64,000 bases of DNA from Ectobius pallidus. Lineage: Eukaryota > Arthropoda > Insecta > Blattodea > Ectobiidae. The position numbers and the translations under genes were made by a program. Below are positions 22,001 to 32,627 of this stretch, piece after piece. The stretch covers positions 219,984,484 through 220,048,483 of the forward strand of contig CAXKWD010000001.1 in the NCBI GenBank assembly GCA_964059195.1. Reading direction: 5' to 3'. Under the pieces are notes generated by a model that ran no database searches, was not told where the DNA came from, and was given only the letters and a program-made list of their open reading frames with translations. The number at the start of each line of letters is the position of its first letter. The first letter of the stretch is position 1.

Positions 22001-22578
22001 ATAAAGGACAAAGCCACCGCAGCAATAATAGCAATGAATGATATACCCAAACTACCCAAACTACGCCAGCTTTCCATACAGACAGCGATGAAACTCTTCA
22101 ATATTAAGATCTCTCCCATTATGACTTATGCAATAGACATTATTTGGGAACATCTTACAAAAACAGATTTAACACAGTTGGAAAAAGTATGTGTCTATCC
22201 AAGTACTCCCCTTCAAGACTAAGCTACGAACTTACACGCCAGCCGTGAGAGGAACTGCGGACAAGGATGCTGTTACCATCTACACAGCCATACCAGACAC
22301 TATTGACAGAGCTGTACAAAAAGAAAGCTGACATATGGGCAGAATTTTACACGACCGATGCAATGAGCACGTCGGAATGGATGGGTTCGATGTACGAGCT
22401 TCGGCACACCATGACCCGTTTTGCCGTGCATGGATTTCACCACAAACTATGTCGTACCAAAAGCTACCACGACCCAAGTGAGAGTTGTGTATGTGACTGG
22501 TGCGGGGGTCTCTGCCAGCGATACCATGCTAGGACATGTACCAAAAGAACTATATCCTTAACGGAACTATGTACATAA
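19060..22578 (+). pseudogene. LINE endonuclease-RT reading frame
   Basis: Endonuclease region: RGRPKGGITCLLRP, then IIAGDMNCRV (apurinic-type Asp/Asn motif), with a stop after 19335, and IDLIFTN in the next segment (19386-20012). The RT region runs 20936-22222: NGKACGPDRIYNEHLK, FGFRRGRSTVQAI, FIDFAKAFDSV (first Asp), GVLQGDPLSP, and FIYADDMTMA (catalytic YADD). A frame change near 22215 leads to a C-terminal segment (22267-22578) with CVCDWCGGLCQRYHARTC, a CCHC-like cluster. The solo LTR sits between endonuclease and RT. Several stops and frameshifts make it inactive. Confidence 0.88.
19997..20932 (+). mobile_element. Solo LTR related to the BEL/Pao LTR at 34.7 kb
   Basis: Starts TGTCAACGCAAGCTAAGGG and ends in CA at 20932. 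It is similar over its whole length to the 922-bp LTRs of the BEL/Pao element (shared blocks include gcaagctaaggg and tcgcgccctttgta) but clearly diverged. The 5-bp target duplication CCCAT lies at 19992-19996 and 20933-20937. A solo LTR arises by recombination between the two LTRs of a full element. Confidence 0.93.
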
Positions 22579-22737
22579 TTTATTCTATGCACATTGTGCG
22601 CTATTCTTATATTATTATTTGTTTTACTAGGGCAACGACCGTCAAGATAAACAAACTCAAACCGAAGGAACCACGCCTGAAGGGCCATCTCTCCCAGCAA
22701 TTTCAGAGGTATTATCTTCACACATCATAATAAAATA

Positions 22738-23447
22738 CAGTAGAGCCTCGGTAATACGAGCCCCGGTATTTCGAGGTTCCGTGTAATTCGAGGTGGTCTT
22801 AAGAATATTAAAATTTTCCATAAAACTTGAGTAAAATCCCGCTTTTATATGGTGTCCGCTTGTAAGTTTTACGCACTTTCGAATGTGTTACATTTTGAGC
22901 TTTCTTTCAATTTTTCCATGTACAAAAATGCAGGTAAAACTGTCCCACTTAGTGTTTTCGTTCATAATACACAGAAATAACCTTGGCTTCAGACTCCAAT
23001 GCATTTCTATTACAGATTGACAGAAACCGAGGTTCAATCTTTCTTTGTCGGGACCTCGTGTCAATCAATTGTACAGTGCATACCATCCTTTCAGAAAAGA
23101 ATATTGGATTGTTACAGTAATCCTTACTCAGTGACAATAGTAATTAAAAGTGTTTTCCTAGTAGCACCACTTTCCCGTTCCACTCCATTAAGGGTCAGAC
23201 AATGACTTAATCCTCAAACGATGACGATGTAGAAAATTGAAAATGTTTGCCTATATACATACAGGTGTTACACAGGTATGTAGGCCTACTATATGTTTAT
23301 TTATTTATTTTTTAAACCATTATTGTGCTCATTAAACATTTATTTATGATTTACCCATTGATTTAGTGATATTTCCGTATAATCCGAGTTTTTTGTAATT
23401 CGAGGTACCCTCAGCCCCAATTAGCTCGAATTTTCGGGGTTCTACTG
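22738..23447. mobile_element. pogo/Tigger-like MITE
   Basis: Flanked by TA (22736-22737 and 23448-23449). The ends are cagtagagcctcggtaat and the complement of cagtagaaccccgaaaatt, each followed by degenerate cgag and aattcgaggt motifs. The 710-bp body encodes no transposase. Confidence 0.82.
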
Positions 23448-23546
23448 TATTGGCGAAAATTAAAAATTAATCTCTCTACACTAGTTTTACCTCTCCCTTT
23501 TAGGCTTCGTTCCATCCAGGTTAAAAAAAATTCGTACTTTTCCGTG

Positions 23547-24795
23547 CTGCACACAGACAAACTTTTCCACTTGTATAGACTAGCAGCTTAAAATCTGGTA
23601 TTTACAGCAACTTCAAAATACTTGAATAATGTTTATGTAAAGTAATTTTTTTTTTTTAATTCCTACTCACGGGCGTATTCAGAGGGGGGCTGAGGGGGCT
23701 GCAGCCCCATCCGAAATATTGCACATAAGGACATTTTAATTAGACACTTACTAGACAGTACAGATATTTTAAATAATTAACATTATATTTTAATAAAATG
23801 AAACTTTAAAAAATATACATAATGTGTACAGACATCGTATTATATCTCTGCCGGTCTGTCAAGTGAATATTTCCTGGTAGGAGAAGAGATTCTACTAGCG
23901 TGCACGAAAACATGTCTTAAATTTACAACGGGCAGCAGATTTGAGCTCGGACAAGCAATGACTAGAAAGGGAACTGGATGTCTTTTGTATTGGAATACAC
24001 GGACTACCTGCTCCTTGTAACAAAATTCCAACGGTCGGCGAGAGGCACAGATATAAAACGACAGCTGTATAAGTGCTCATCCTGACACATGAAATACGAA
24101 AAACGAATTACAACTTTGCTGTTACTACTTTCCCTGAGAATACACAAAATTCAGCCTAACACTGAATTTTGTGCTAATTAGCTCAAGCTGGTACCAACGC
24201 ATAGATAGTAGATAGTACAAGCCTGGCCATTCAATAATTAATGAGACAAACTGACCTGGAGAAAAACCAGTTTATTTTTACAAAACAAGACTTTTCCTAC
24301 TTTTCAACATAATCCCCATCAACATTTATGCACTTGTCCCAACGGGTTACTAGCTTTTTAATACCGGCTGCATAGAACTCTGTCTTGGTGCCGAAGCCAA
24401 TTTCCCACAAATTTCTTGACATTCTCGTTATCCTGGAACTTCTTCCCACGTAATGCCTCCTTCAGAGGACCAAACAATTCGACTTTGAAGTGAAGAAGTT
24501 GCAACTTCAACAGGCCGGCCAGAACGGTGTTTGTCAGTCACTGATTCTCAACCACTTTTGAACTGTTCTACCCGCTTGTACAAATTTCCACGGTTCATAC
24601 AACTTTCATCATACACTTTAGTCAATGTATATAATAGCTGGTTTTTCACCTCCAGCAATCAAATAACGAATCGCAGAACATTGTTGAACCAATGTGTAGT
24701 TTTCAAGAAGACCCGACATCGTTAAACTTAATTTTGAGGTTACAAACAGAGCAATGTTGATCCATCAGCTGATTAGAACTCATCCCAGTGATTCC
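23547..24795. repeat. Dispersed duplicated segment, copy 1
   Basis: From ctgcacacagacaaac onward this region is repeated at 43966-44890. The second copy lacks about 300 bp corresponding to roughly 23770-24070. Both contain a G-rich block (gggctgagggggctgcag) and the deleted mariner described separately. Because flanking DNA is shared as well as the mariner, this is a segmental copy rather than two independent insertions. Confidence 0.85.
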
Positions 24796-24883
24796 AACTT
24801 AGAATCCTAAATGTATCAAACTTGTACTACCAACTGTCTTTTCCCCAGACCAATTTGTCTCTTTAATTATTGAATGACCCTCA
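24218..24883 (-). mobile_element. Internally deleted mariner, copy 1
   Basis: Inverted ends share cattcaataatta, next to TA at 24216-24217 and 24884-24885. On the minus strand the right part encodes an N-terminal mariner segment (YKRVEQFKSG, a stop, then KHRSGRPVEVATSS). The left part encodes the C-terminus (VTRWDKCINVDGDYVEK and stop). The middle, with the catalytic motifs, is missing. It belongs to a different mariner lineage from the one at 1831. Confidence 0.82.
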
Positions 24884-25050
24884 TAAGTAGGTAGGCTATA
24901 AGTATTGAGCTACAATGAGAGAGACTCAGTAGCTTTAATGACTGTGAGGTGTAATTGTGACTGACTGCATAGGCCTATTCTATAGTAATGTTATGTTAAT
25001 GTGTGAAGGTTCAATAACATACAAGTAAGAATCAGCTTGAAAAATTTTAT

Positions 25051-25120
25051 GTCATAACCGGGATTTGAACACGGATCTCCAGCTTAATGCGCTGATGCTC
25101 TACCATTGAGCTACCATGAC
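25051..25120 (-). tRNA. tRNA-like sequence, copy a (anticodon ATT)
   Basis: On the minus strand, 70 nt can fold as a cloverleaf: acceptor arms gtcatgg/ttatgac with terminal G-T pairs, D arm gctc/gagc, anticodon stem tcagc/gctgg with loop gcattaa, and T loop ttcaaat. A-box-like (tagctcaatggtaga) and B-box (gttcaaatccc) promoter motifs are present. The anticodon would be ATT in this copy, versus GTT in the next. It is probably a tRNA-derived SINE head rather than a working tRNA gene. Confidence 0.6.
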
Positions 25121-25345
25121 AACATGCCAGTACAACATCAAATTCCTCAACTGATTCAGAATACAAGGCAGACCACGGGAGGTTTCTCCGTTGAGAACAC
25201 ACATCCAATGGTGTCCTACATTTGTAGGTACTTTGAAGCCAAGTTATTATTTATATACTATTAATTAAGTGGAGGGAAAGGAAATAGACATTAAATCCAT
25301 GTCTGGGATATTAATACAAGTAAGAATCAGCTTGAAAAATTTTAT

Positions 25346-25415
25346 GTCATAACCGGGATTTGAACACGGATCTCCAGCTTAACGCGCTGATGCTCTACCA
25401 TTGAGCTACCATGAC
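25346..25415 (-). tRNA. tRNA-like sequence, copy b (anticodon GTT)
   Basis: Same fold as copy a, but the anticodon loop reads gcgttaa, giving GTT (Asn). The anticodon stem tcagc/gctgg is intact and the T stem has one mismatch. It lies in the left arm of the 241-bp palindrome. Confidence 0.62.
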
Positions 25416-25615
25416 AACATGCCAGTACAACATCAAATTCCTCAACTGATTCAGAATACAAGGCAGACCACGGGAGGTTTCTCCGTTGAGAACACACATC
25501 CAAAGTACCTACAAATGTAGGACACCATTGGATGTGTGTTCTCAACGGAGAAACCTCCCGTGGTCTGCCTTGTATTCTGAATCAGTTGAGGAATTTGATG
25601 TTGTACTGGCATGTT

Positions 25616-25685
25616 GTCATGGTAGCTCAATGGTAGAGCATCAGCGCGTTAAACTGGAGATCCGTGTTCAAATCCCGGTTATGAC
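25616..25685 (+). tRNA. tRNA-like sequence, copy c (anticodon GTT)
   Basis: Inverted copy of b in the right arm of the palindrome. The only change seen is aactgg for agctgg, which breaks one pair of the anticodon stem. A and B box motifs are intact. Confidence 0.6.
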
Positions 25686-26059
25686 ATAAAATTTTTCAAG
25701 CTGATTCTTACTTGTATTAATATCCCAGACATGGATTTAATGTCTATTTCCTTTCCCTCCACTTAATTCAATAACATATTTACGTGTGAATAGTATGCTA
25801 GACTTGTCATAGCCCCTCCAGAAAACAAACCCTGGATACACCCCTGTTCCTGGTATATAATATCTTTAACCGATGCGTGTTAAATTATTGTAGATGGGAT
25901 TGCGTTTCAGCACATTAGTTGTGCTATCCTAAGGAAATGATTTTAAAGTAGGTTTCCAAGAATAAAAAAGGACACATTTGTCGATACCTATCTACACAAT
26001 AGCTAAATGAGGTTATGTTATAGCCCTTATTATTCATAGAGCAAAAGAATATAATGCCT

Positions 26060-26480
26060 TGGTAATAGCATTCCGTTCAGTCCTCTCACGCAGCAGGCCC
26101 GGGTTCGAGTCCTGGTCGGGACAAGTTACCTAGGTGGGGTTTTTCCTCACCTTTGAGACAAATGTCGGGTAACTTTAGGCTCTTGTGGTCCCCAGATTTC
26201 ATCTGGCCGTCATTATCATCTTCATCCCATCCTCGCCTTGTTTGGAGTGAGTGTGAGTGAATGGTGTGTCTCGTCCTATGTGTTTGTGTTGTCTCGGAGG
26301 TGGCCCCGGTATTGGGCTGATCACTCATCCGGGGAGGCCCTCCATGTCCTCGTTTGGTCAAAAAAAAATGTATGTGATCCAAAGATAATCCCTCTCCCGA
26401 CAGGTCGCGGCCCTGTAAGGCCCGGGCGGCTTGGGTCGCTTAAATCCTAAAAGGGAGAGGTAAAACTACGAAAAAGAAAG
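26060..26480 (+). mobile_element. tRNA-derived SINE
   Basis: A B-box-like motif ggttcgagtcc lies at 26102, with an A-box-like region upstream near 26060-26080. A conserved-looking body follows (acctaggtggggtttttcctcacctttgagac) and a 3' part rich in short A-tracts ends near 26480. No TSD was identified. Confidence 0.65.
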
Positions 26481-26818
26481 AAAGATCAGTAAAATTACAA
26501 TTACATTTACAATTACTTTACAAAATGGCAGTACCTAAAAGATTCCTTGTTTTTGGTTTGTTTTGGGCACAAGCCCAAATCATTAATGAACAAACAAACA
26601 AACAAAACGCTTCAATGAGAACATTGTCGGAAACATTGAGTAACTTTTTGTTAATATTAACTCTAATTTGGATATTAGTTGCAAAAACAGTAATGATGAC
26701 GATATAGCAAGCGAGAATGATACTAATACTAACAACTACTAAATTGTAACAAGAATTACAATTTTATTTCCAGAGTAAAAATTAAAATTACAATTTTAGT
26801 AAAAAAAATAAGTAAAAC

Positions 26819-27064
26819 TTACAATTTTTTAAAAGTACTGATTACAAGTAAATGGGGCATTTTCTTTGGGAAGAGATTATCGTCCATTCTTATAAGATGA
26901 CCTAGCCATCTTAGTCTTTGGGACTTTATGAATCTAACTATATCTTGGCCATTCGTTAGCTCATTCAGCTCCTGGTTACTGCGAAATCTCAATCTGTTTT
27001 CTTTCTCCTTCAAGGGTCCAATGATTTTTCTTAGTATTCTTCTTTCAAAGGATCTGAGGGCATT
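26819..27064 (-). pseudogene. RTE-type LINE C-terminus, downstream part of a split copy
   Basis: The minus strand reads NALRSFERRILRKIIGPL, then RFRSNQELNELTNGQDIVRFIKSQ and RLRWLGHLIRMDDN. These are the C-terminal motifs of an RTE-type LINE protein. The upstream half of the same protein is found 4.8 kb away at 31856-32010, so the copy was split by the LINE inserted at 27069. Confidence 0.85.
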
Positions 27065-27112
27065 AACAGTATTAAGTTCATTGATGACAGCACAATTAAA
27101 TGTTGTGAGACG

Positions 27113-27813
27113 ATGAGTGAATCAAACAATACAAATTTGGACATGGCATTTTTCGATGCTATAAGTGAAGTTTCTGGTACTGACAAAGTCGACATGTGTA
27201 TCTTTAGATACGTGGTTCATCAGAAAGATTGCATAATAAATGAGCTACGAGAAAAGGTGAATATTCTTATGCAACAAATTGAAACTCCAATTAGGACGTC
27301 TTCAAACAACGTTATGCAAGTGAGTGAAGTGCCAAATCAAGTGAGTGCAATAAACAAGATGCCCAGTCATGACATTAGCAACAACAAAGATATAAATAGC
27401 ATCAATTCCAAATCGGTATGTGTACCCATGTAGTGAATTACGAAAATGGGTCAAATGAAGGGAAAGAACAGCAAAATCAGCCTTCTTCTGAACTGTGGTC
27501 GGATGTTGTGCGTAAACGAAATAAAAGGAAAACATCCACAGTTATTGGCAGCAATTCTACTGTGGAAACAGACAATCAACTTAAAGGGGTACCTAAATAT
27601 GTATCTCTACATGTCTACAGACTCACACCAGATACCAAGCCTGTAAATGTAAGTGATTTTTTGAAACCAAGTTTTCCAGAAGTGCGTGTGCATACACTTT
27701 CATCCCGGAATCCAGAAATATACTCATCATTTAAAATTGATATACATGAGGAACATCTAGACGCTGCCCTAAATCCTAATGTATGGCCCAGTAATGCCTG
27801 TGTACTTCAATAA
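27113..27813 (+). pseudogene. LINE ORF1 (RNA-binding type), interrupted
   Basis: The frame begins MSESNNTNLDMAFFDAISEV, with a predicted coiled-coil stretch (CIINELREKVNILMQQIE), then a stop after 27433. An overlapping frame from 27418 contains YVSLHVYRLTPDTKPVNVSD, FLKPSFPEVRV and SSFKIDIHEEHLDAAL, a domain common in the first ORF of Jockey/CR1-like insect LINEs. The frame is broken at 27793 by a nested LINE; the following codons resume at 28887 (NACVRRFF). Confidence 0.78.
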
Positions 27814-28886
27814 TTTCGTTAATAACAATGGATGTACCAGGAATCACAATCTGGAGATTTTTACAGACGGTTCAAAATTCTGCAGAGAAGGAATGGTGGA
27901 TAAAATCGGTTGTGCTTTCGTGGTGTTCTGTTGTGGTAGGGAAATGTATTCACAAATGGCCAGACTCTCTACAGAGTGCTCAATTGTACAAGCAGAGCTC
28001 TTTGCTATAAAGGAGGCTGTCTTATGGTCTAAATCTCAAAATTCTGACTGTTGCATTTTCAGTGACTCACAAACTGCACTTACTGCTATAAACAACAAGT
28101 TCAATTTAAATGCCTTGGCAGCAGAAATTAGAACTAAGATAATATCATACGAGAAACACATTTGTTTATCCTGGGTACGAGGCCATATGGGCACATTAGG
28201 GAACGAAAGAGCCGATGAATTGGCAAAAAATGCTGCGACCTCGAATTTAAATTTTAGCTACAAATTGTGTCCCCTATCTTATGCTAAGAATAAACTTAGA
28301 GATTATATTAGGACTGCTTGGAATGAGCATTGGGTGTCCAGCTCCAAAGGGACCACTACGAGAGAAATCTTCTTTCCAACAGTTGAGTGTCACCTACGCT
28401 GTACGAGTGTAAAACCGGACTTCATATTCACTCAGTTTCTGTCTGGGCATGGCAAATTTGGTTTTTACTTTCAACGTTTCATGATCCAAAGACAGAACGG
28501 TTATCAATGTATATGTACTGAACAACAAACTGTTGAACATTTAATTTTTCATTGCCCAGTCCTAGAGCATAAAAGAAGAATATTGGACACACACTTAGAT
28601 TATTGTAAAAAGAAATTAGATAAACCACTCTTTGATATTTTTAGGAAAAAATGCTGTTATAGAGAATTCCAAAAGTTTTTGTGTTCTATTTTTAAGATGT
28701 TATAGTTTTCTTTTATAATATAATATATTAGTTATCTTGTTTTCTTAGAGTAATAAGGCCTGCATCCAGCCTATGGATAAGAAGTAGTAATATTGCAAAT
28801 ATATTGTCTTGTAACTATAACCCTAATATACCTCCGGGTGGAATAGGGTTTAAGTAATTGTATATTCAATAAATAAATAAATAAAA
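27805..28886 (+). mobile_element. Nested 5'-truncated LINE with RNase H
   Basis: Flanked by a 12-bp duplication, aatgcctgtgta (27793-27804 and 28887-28898). It ends with (AATA)n before the right duplication. It is inserted inside ORF1 of the Jockey/Daphne-like LINE, so it is the youngest of three nested LINEs. Confidence 0.92.
27823..28705 (+). pseudogene. LINE RNase H and C-terminal domain
   Basis: Open through the RNase H domain: LEIFTDGSKF (first Asp), QAELFAIKEAVLW (Glu), IFSDSQTAL (Asp) and SWVRGHMGTLGNERADELAK (His/Asp). Then comes FLSGHGKFGFYFQRF and a CCHC-like motif (CICTEQQTVEHLIFHC). This is the C-terminal part of an I/R1-type LINE ORF2; the upstream RT is missing. All four acidic/His landmarks are retained. 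It is an older relative of the LINE at 14.3 kb, with the same domain order but different sequence. Confidence 0.85.
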
Positions 28887-28898
28887 AATGCCTGTGTA

Positions 28899-31722
28899 AG
28901 GCGTTTTTTCCATCCTCCTCGGCAAATGAATCTAGGCGGAAGTTAGATGCTACTAGTTCTGTCACATGTCCTCAACAAATTTTTTTTATTAACATACAAT
29001 GTATTAGAAACAAAATTAATGAACTTGAAATTTTCTGTGGTGAAAAGGATTATAAGTTTCTTTGTATAGCCGAACACTGGTTAGTTCCACAAGAGAGTAA
29101 TTTATATCATATCGAAGGATATATAATGGCGGCTATATTCTGTCGGAAAACCTTTAGAAATGGAGGTGTATGTATTTTTGTGGCTAAAGAAATTGAATTT
29201 TCCGAAATAGATATAACCAACTATTGTATCGAGAAACATATTGAAACAGTGGCAATTGTCGTTAAAGATTTGAAGTCTCTATCGTTCGCCCAACGGCGAC
29301 CTTGAAATATTTCTCGATAAGCTTGAGGAAATGATCATCAAACTTGATAGAATGAAATTTAAAATAGTGATATGTGGTGATTATAACATTGACATAACTG
29401 GTGATTGTCCATTAAGTAATAAGTTTCAAAACATACTAAGGTCTGTAGGATTTTATTGTACAAATTTTAAACCCACTAGAATGAAGGCCTGTTTAGATAA
29501 CATTGTAACTAATTTGGACGCGTCACAATATAATAGTGAGGTTATTGATCCTATGTTATCCGACCATTCTGCTGTGGTATTTTCGTTTTTAAAATCTGTG
29601 AGCAAAATTATCAATAAAACACGTTTAATTAGAATATGTAGCGAAGAAAAAATAGTGTATTGGCTATCTCGAACCGACTGGATGACGCTACTATTCTGCA
29701 ATAACACAAATGCTGAGCAAACATTTGATGTATTTTTAACTAGGTTTTTATCATTGTTTAATCTATGTTTTCCTAAACGATCTGTCAAAATTAATAATAC
29801 TGGACTGCGTGGCAAAGCCAAAGTCAAATCATGGTATACTTCTGACCTTATTCAAATGAAGAAACGTTTACTAATATGTTATAATGTATATAAACGTACA
29901 TTAACTTCAAATGCCAAAAATATATACAAGCAAGTCAGGAATGAATATAGGTTATTAATATTACAAGAAAAAAGAAATGCTAATGTTAAAACTATTCAGA
30001 CATCAAACAACAAAGTTAAAGCTGCGTGGAATATCATAAATAAATCTGCTAGAAGTGAGAAATCTGCTCTTGCTGATTTTTCCCCCAACAAAGTAAATAA
30101 TTTTTTTTATTGAATCTGTAGATAAGAAAATGAATAACATTACGAAGTCAAACAAGTTGGCGACAGAATATTTATTAAATCGTGAGAAGCCTTCTGCTTT
30201 ATTTCAACTTAAAGAAGTAACATGTGAAGATATACTGAATGCTGTTGCAAAAATGAATAATTCTAATTCCAGAGATATCTATGAGCTTTCGAACAATATG
30301 TTAAAGAAAATTATCAATAATATTGTCTCTCCATTAACTTATTGTATTAATAAATGTTTTATTGAAGGTATATTTCCAAGTAAACTTAAATTAGCTAAAG
30401 TAATACCCGTTTATAAAAAGGGCAACAAGTTACAGCTTGAAAGTTACAGACCAATATCTCTTGTGCCAGTTTTTTCCAAATTATTTGAAATACTTATTCA
30501 CAAACAACTATATTACTATTTTGAACAAGCTAATGTGCTTGCTACTGAACAGTTTGGGTTTAGAACTGGTAAATCTACCATTGACGCAATTCGTCTACTT
30601 ACTGATAACATATTGAATACCTTTGAAACTAAAAGCTTTGCTTGGGTCACATGTTGTGACCTAAGCAAGGCTTTTGACTGTGTAGATCATCGCATTCTAT
30701 TAAATAAGTTGTCATACTATGGTATTAATGGAACTGCTCATAAATTGTTTTCATCGTATTTATCCAATTGTAATCAAGTTGTTCAGATTGATGAGGAGGT
30801 CTCCGATATGGCAATAGTAAAGTCAGGGGTCCCACAGGGCTCTGTTCTGGGCCCGTTGCTTTTTCTTGTTATGGTTAATGATCTACCCTGTAATTCTGAA
30901 TTGAGATCAATTTTATTTGCTGACGATACCACCTTTATTAGTAATCATGACAACTTTGAATGTCTTCAATCTGATGTACAGAATAACTCAGTACAGATAT
31001 CGCAATGGTTTAGAGCAAATAGCCTTCTTCTAAATGATACAAAAACACAAAATATAATCTTTACTCTGAATAATCTTGTTTTGCCACAGCCTTGTACTGA
31101 TATAAAGCTCCTATGAATTCACATTGATAGATTTTTAACTTTGGAAACTCATATTAAATTCCTATGTAGAAAACTGTCCAGGGTTGTATATTTATTTAGA
31201 AATCTAGTTAACTGTGTTCCCTCTGAATATGTAAGGATCTCTTATTTTGCTTATTTCCAGAGTGTAATTAATTATGGAATTTTAATATGGGGAAATAGTT
31301 CTCATATACAAGATTTATTAATATTGCAGAAGAAAATTATTAGAATCATAGCTCAAATACCTGATAGAACACATTGCAAACCTTATTTTATAAAATATAA
31401 AATACTGACAATAGTAAATTTGTATATATACACTGTATTGTTATTTATGAAGCAAAATCAACATATGTATAATGTAAGGTCAGAAATTCACAATCATAAC
31501 ACCAGAAACTGCCAGTTAATTGAAATTCCGCAGCACCGGCTTAATAAAACCATGCAGAGTTACTGTTATGTAGGCATTAAACTATTTAATAAGTTGCCAC
31601 AAGTTTTAACTAATTTACCATATAAATTATTTTGCAAGAGATTACACTCTTGGCTAATCGCCAATCCATTTTATACTATGTGTGAATTTACTGATTTTAA
31701 TTTTTCTGTTACTGTTATGTAA
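28899..31722 (+). pseudogene. LINE ORF2: endonuclease and reverse transcriptase, broken
   Basis: Endonuclease motifs: IQCIRNKINELE and CIAEHWL, then a frame change near 29300, VICGDYNIDI, and LSDHSAVVFSF (catalytic SDH). RT motifs: VIPVYKKGNKLQLESYRPIS, EQFGFRTGKSTIDAI, CDLSKAFDCVDH, GVPQGSVLGPLLF and ILFADDTTF (FADD). Frame breaks lie near 29300 and 30113 (after a T-run) and there is a TGA at 31114-31116 in frame. The C-terminal region (31141-31722) ends at TAA 31720. The domain set is complete except for these lesions. Confidence 0.9.
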
Positions 31723-31855
31723 CCAAATTATGTATTGGTCTGCTTTTTATTGGATGTAATCAGTGTAGGCCTACCTTTACTTGTTGACTTTGTCTATTGC
31801 AGTCGTACAACTGTTTAACGACAATAAAATAAAATGAATTGAATTGAATTGAACA

Positions 31856-32010
31856 TCCTCAAGAGTTAGGGACCATGCCTCTGAGCCATAAGTAACAACC
31901 GGCCGTATCACAGTCCTGTAGACTTTTAGTTTAGTGTTACGAGAGATTAATCTATTTTTGAATAGGTTTGGTTTCCTGCCTGAATCCTTTCTCTAATTCA
32001 ATCATGCATC
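31856..32010 (-). pseudogene. RTE-type LINE RT segment, upstream part of a split copy
   Basis: The minus strand reads [12 protein letters not shown], then after a frame change [19 protein letters not shown] and [13 protein letters not shown]. These precede NALRSF in an RTE-type LINE protein, and NALRSF is found at 27064 on the far side of the inserted LINE. The 5' end is cut at the (TA)n tract. Confidence 0.82.
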
Positions 32011-32013
32011 AGG

Positions 32014-32074
<61 letters not shown>
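32014..32074. repeat. (TA)n microsatellite, about 61 bp
   Basis: A pure TA dinucleotide tract next to the truncated RTE-type LINE. Its length may be unreliable in an assembly. Confidence 0.9.
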
Positions 32075-32078
<4 letters not shown>

Positions 32079-32627
32079 CGTTTCATAATGTAACTGCTCA
32101 CTAAGAAAGGATTTTGAAAAATTTTGATTTTAAATGCCAAAAATCAAATGTTTTTGAGTATACTTAATCCCTTTTTACACAGAATTATCAAATCCAAATC
32201 ACAGTTGACATGGAAACATATTGTTCCCAGTGTTCTCAGATGGGTTTGGAAATAAATGAAATGTGACTTTTAGAAATTAGAAAAGCTATCAATATAATTC
32301 ATGTTGTAAATAAATATTAAAGAATGAAATCCACGAAAATAACGCAGTCACATAACTTTCTCTACCCTGGGAATAGAGAAAACAATACGAGGTATGGTAA
32401 TATGTATATTATTATATCGCAGGGAGAGAAGTATCAAAGTGTGATATGTCGTCCTTCCTACTTCAAATTCTAAATACCTATATAAGGACCTATCATATGA
32501 AAATCGAAAGTCCTTCATAAGTTAATTGTAGATGGGAAAACGTTTCAGCACATTGTTACTTTTACAGACTATGGCACTTATCGAGGAATTAATAAATACA
32601 ATGGACTTTCGTCTCTAATGAGTCAAA
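32075..32627. other. Gene-free spacer
   Basis: AT-rich, with no coding, repeat or terminal structure that I could support. Confidence 0.4.

Larger units (their letters stand above)
19036..22735 (+). mobile_element. APE-type LINE, decayed and split by a solo LTR
   Basis: Endonuclease, RT and a C-terminal Cys/His region occur in order on the plus strand, with a likely 3' UTR ending in an aataaa-like signal just before the pogo-type element at 22738. The 5' boundary is uncertain. A 936-bp solo LTR (19997-20932) interrupts it with a CCCAT target duplication. The clade is not determined from sequence alone. Confidence 0.82.
25021..25766. mobile_element. Fold-back insertion with three tRNA-like units
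   Basis: The insertion is flanked by an 11-bp direct repeat, ttcaataacat (25010-25020 and 25767-25777). It holds one direct copy of a tRNA-containing unit (from 25021), a second direct copy, then an inverted copy. The last two form a near-perfect palindrome: arms 25263-25503 and 25528-25768, 241 bp each, with one mismatch seen and a 24-bp spacer that is itself partly self-complementary (cctacaaatgtagg). The long TSD suggests retrotransposition of a tRNA-derived SINE-like RNA, with the palindrome formed during or after insertion. Confidence 0.85.
27069..31851 (+). mobile_element. Jockey/Daphne-like LINE inserted into the RTE-type LINE
   Basis: ORF1, endonuclease and RT occur in order on the plus strand. 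The 3' end has an aataaaataaaat signal and a (GAATT)n-type tail ending at 31851. The flanking tetranucleotide aaca (27065-27068 and 31852-31855) is a short target duplication, and joining the flanks rejoins the RTE-type protein (LTLED with NALRSF). A second LINE fragment lies inside ORF1. Assignment to the Daphne or Jockey group rests on the ORF1 and RT motifs and is tentative. Confidence 0.83.

Noticed and set aside
25051..25685. Cluster of functional tRNA-Asn genes
   Set aside because: The sequences lie inside a TSD-flanked fold-back insertion, have T-stem or anticodon-stem mismatches, and do not resemble the usual insect tRNA-Asn sequence.
32014..32074. CRISPR-like or regulatory repeat
   Set aside because: It is a plain TA dinucleotide tract with no spacer structure.
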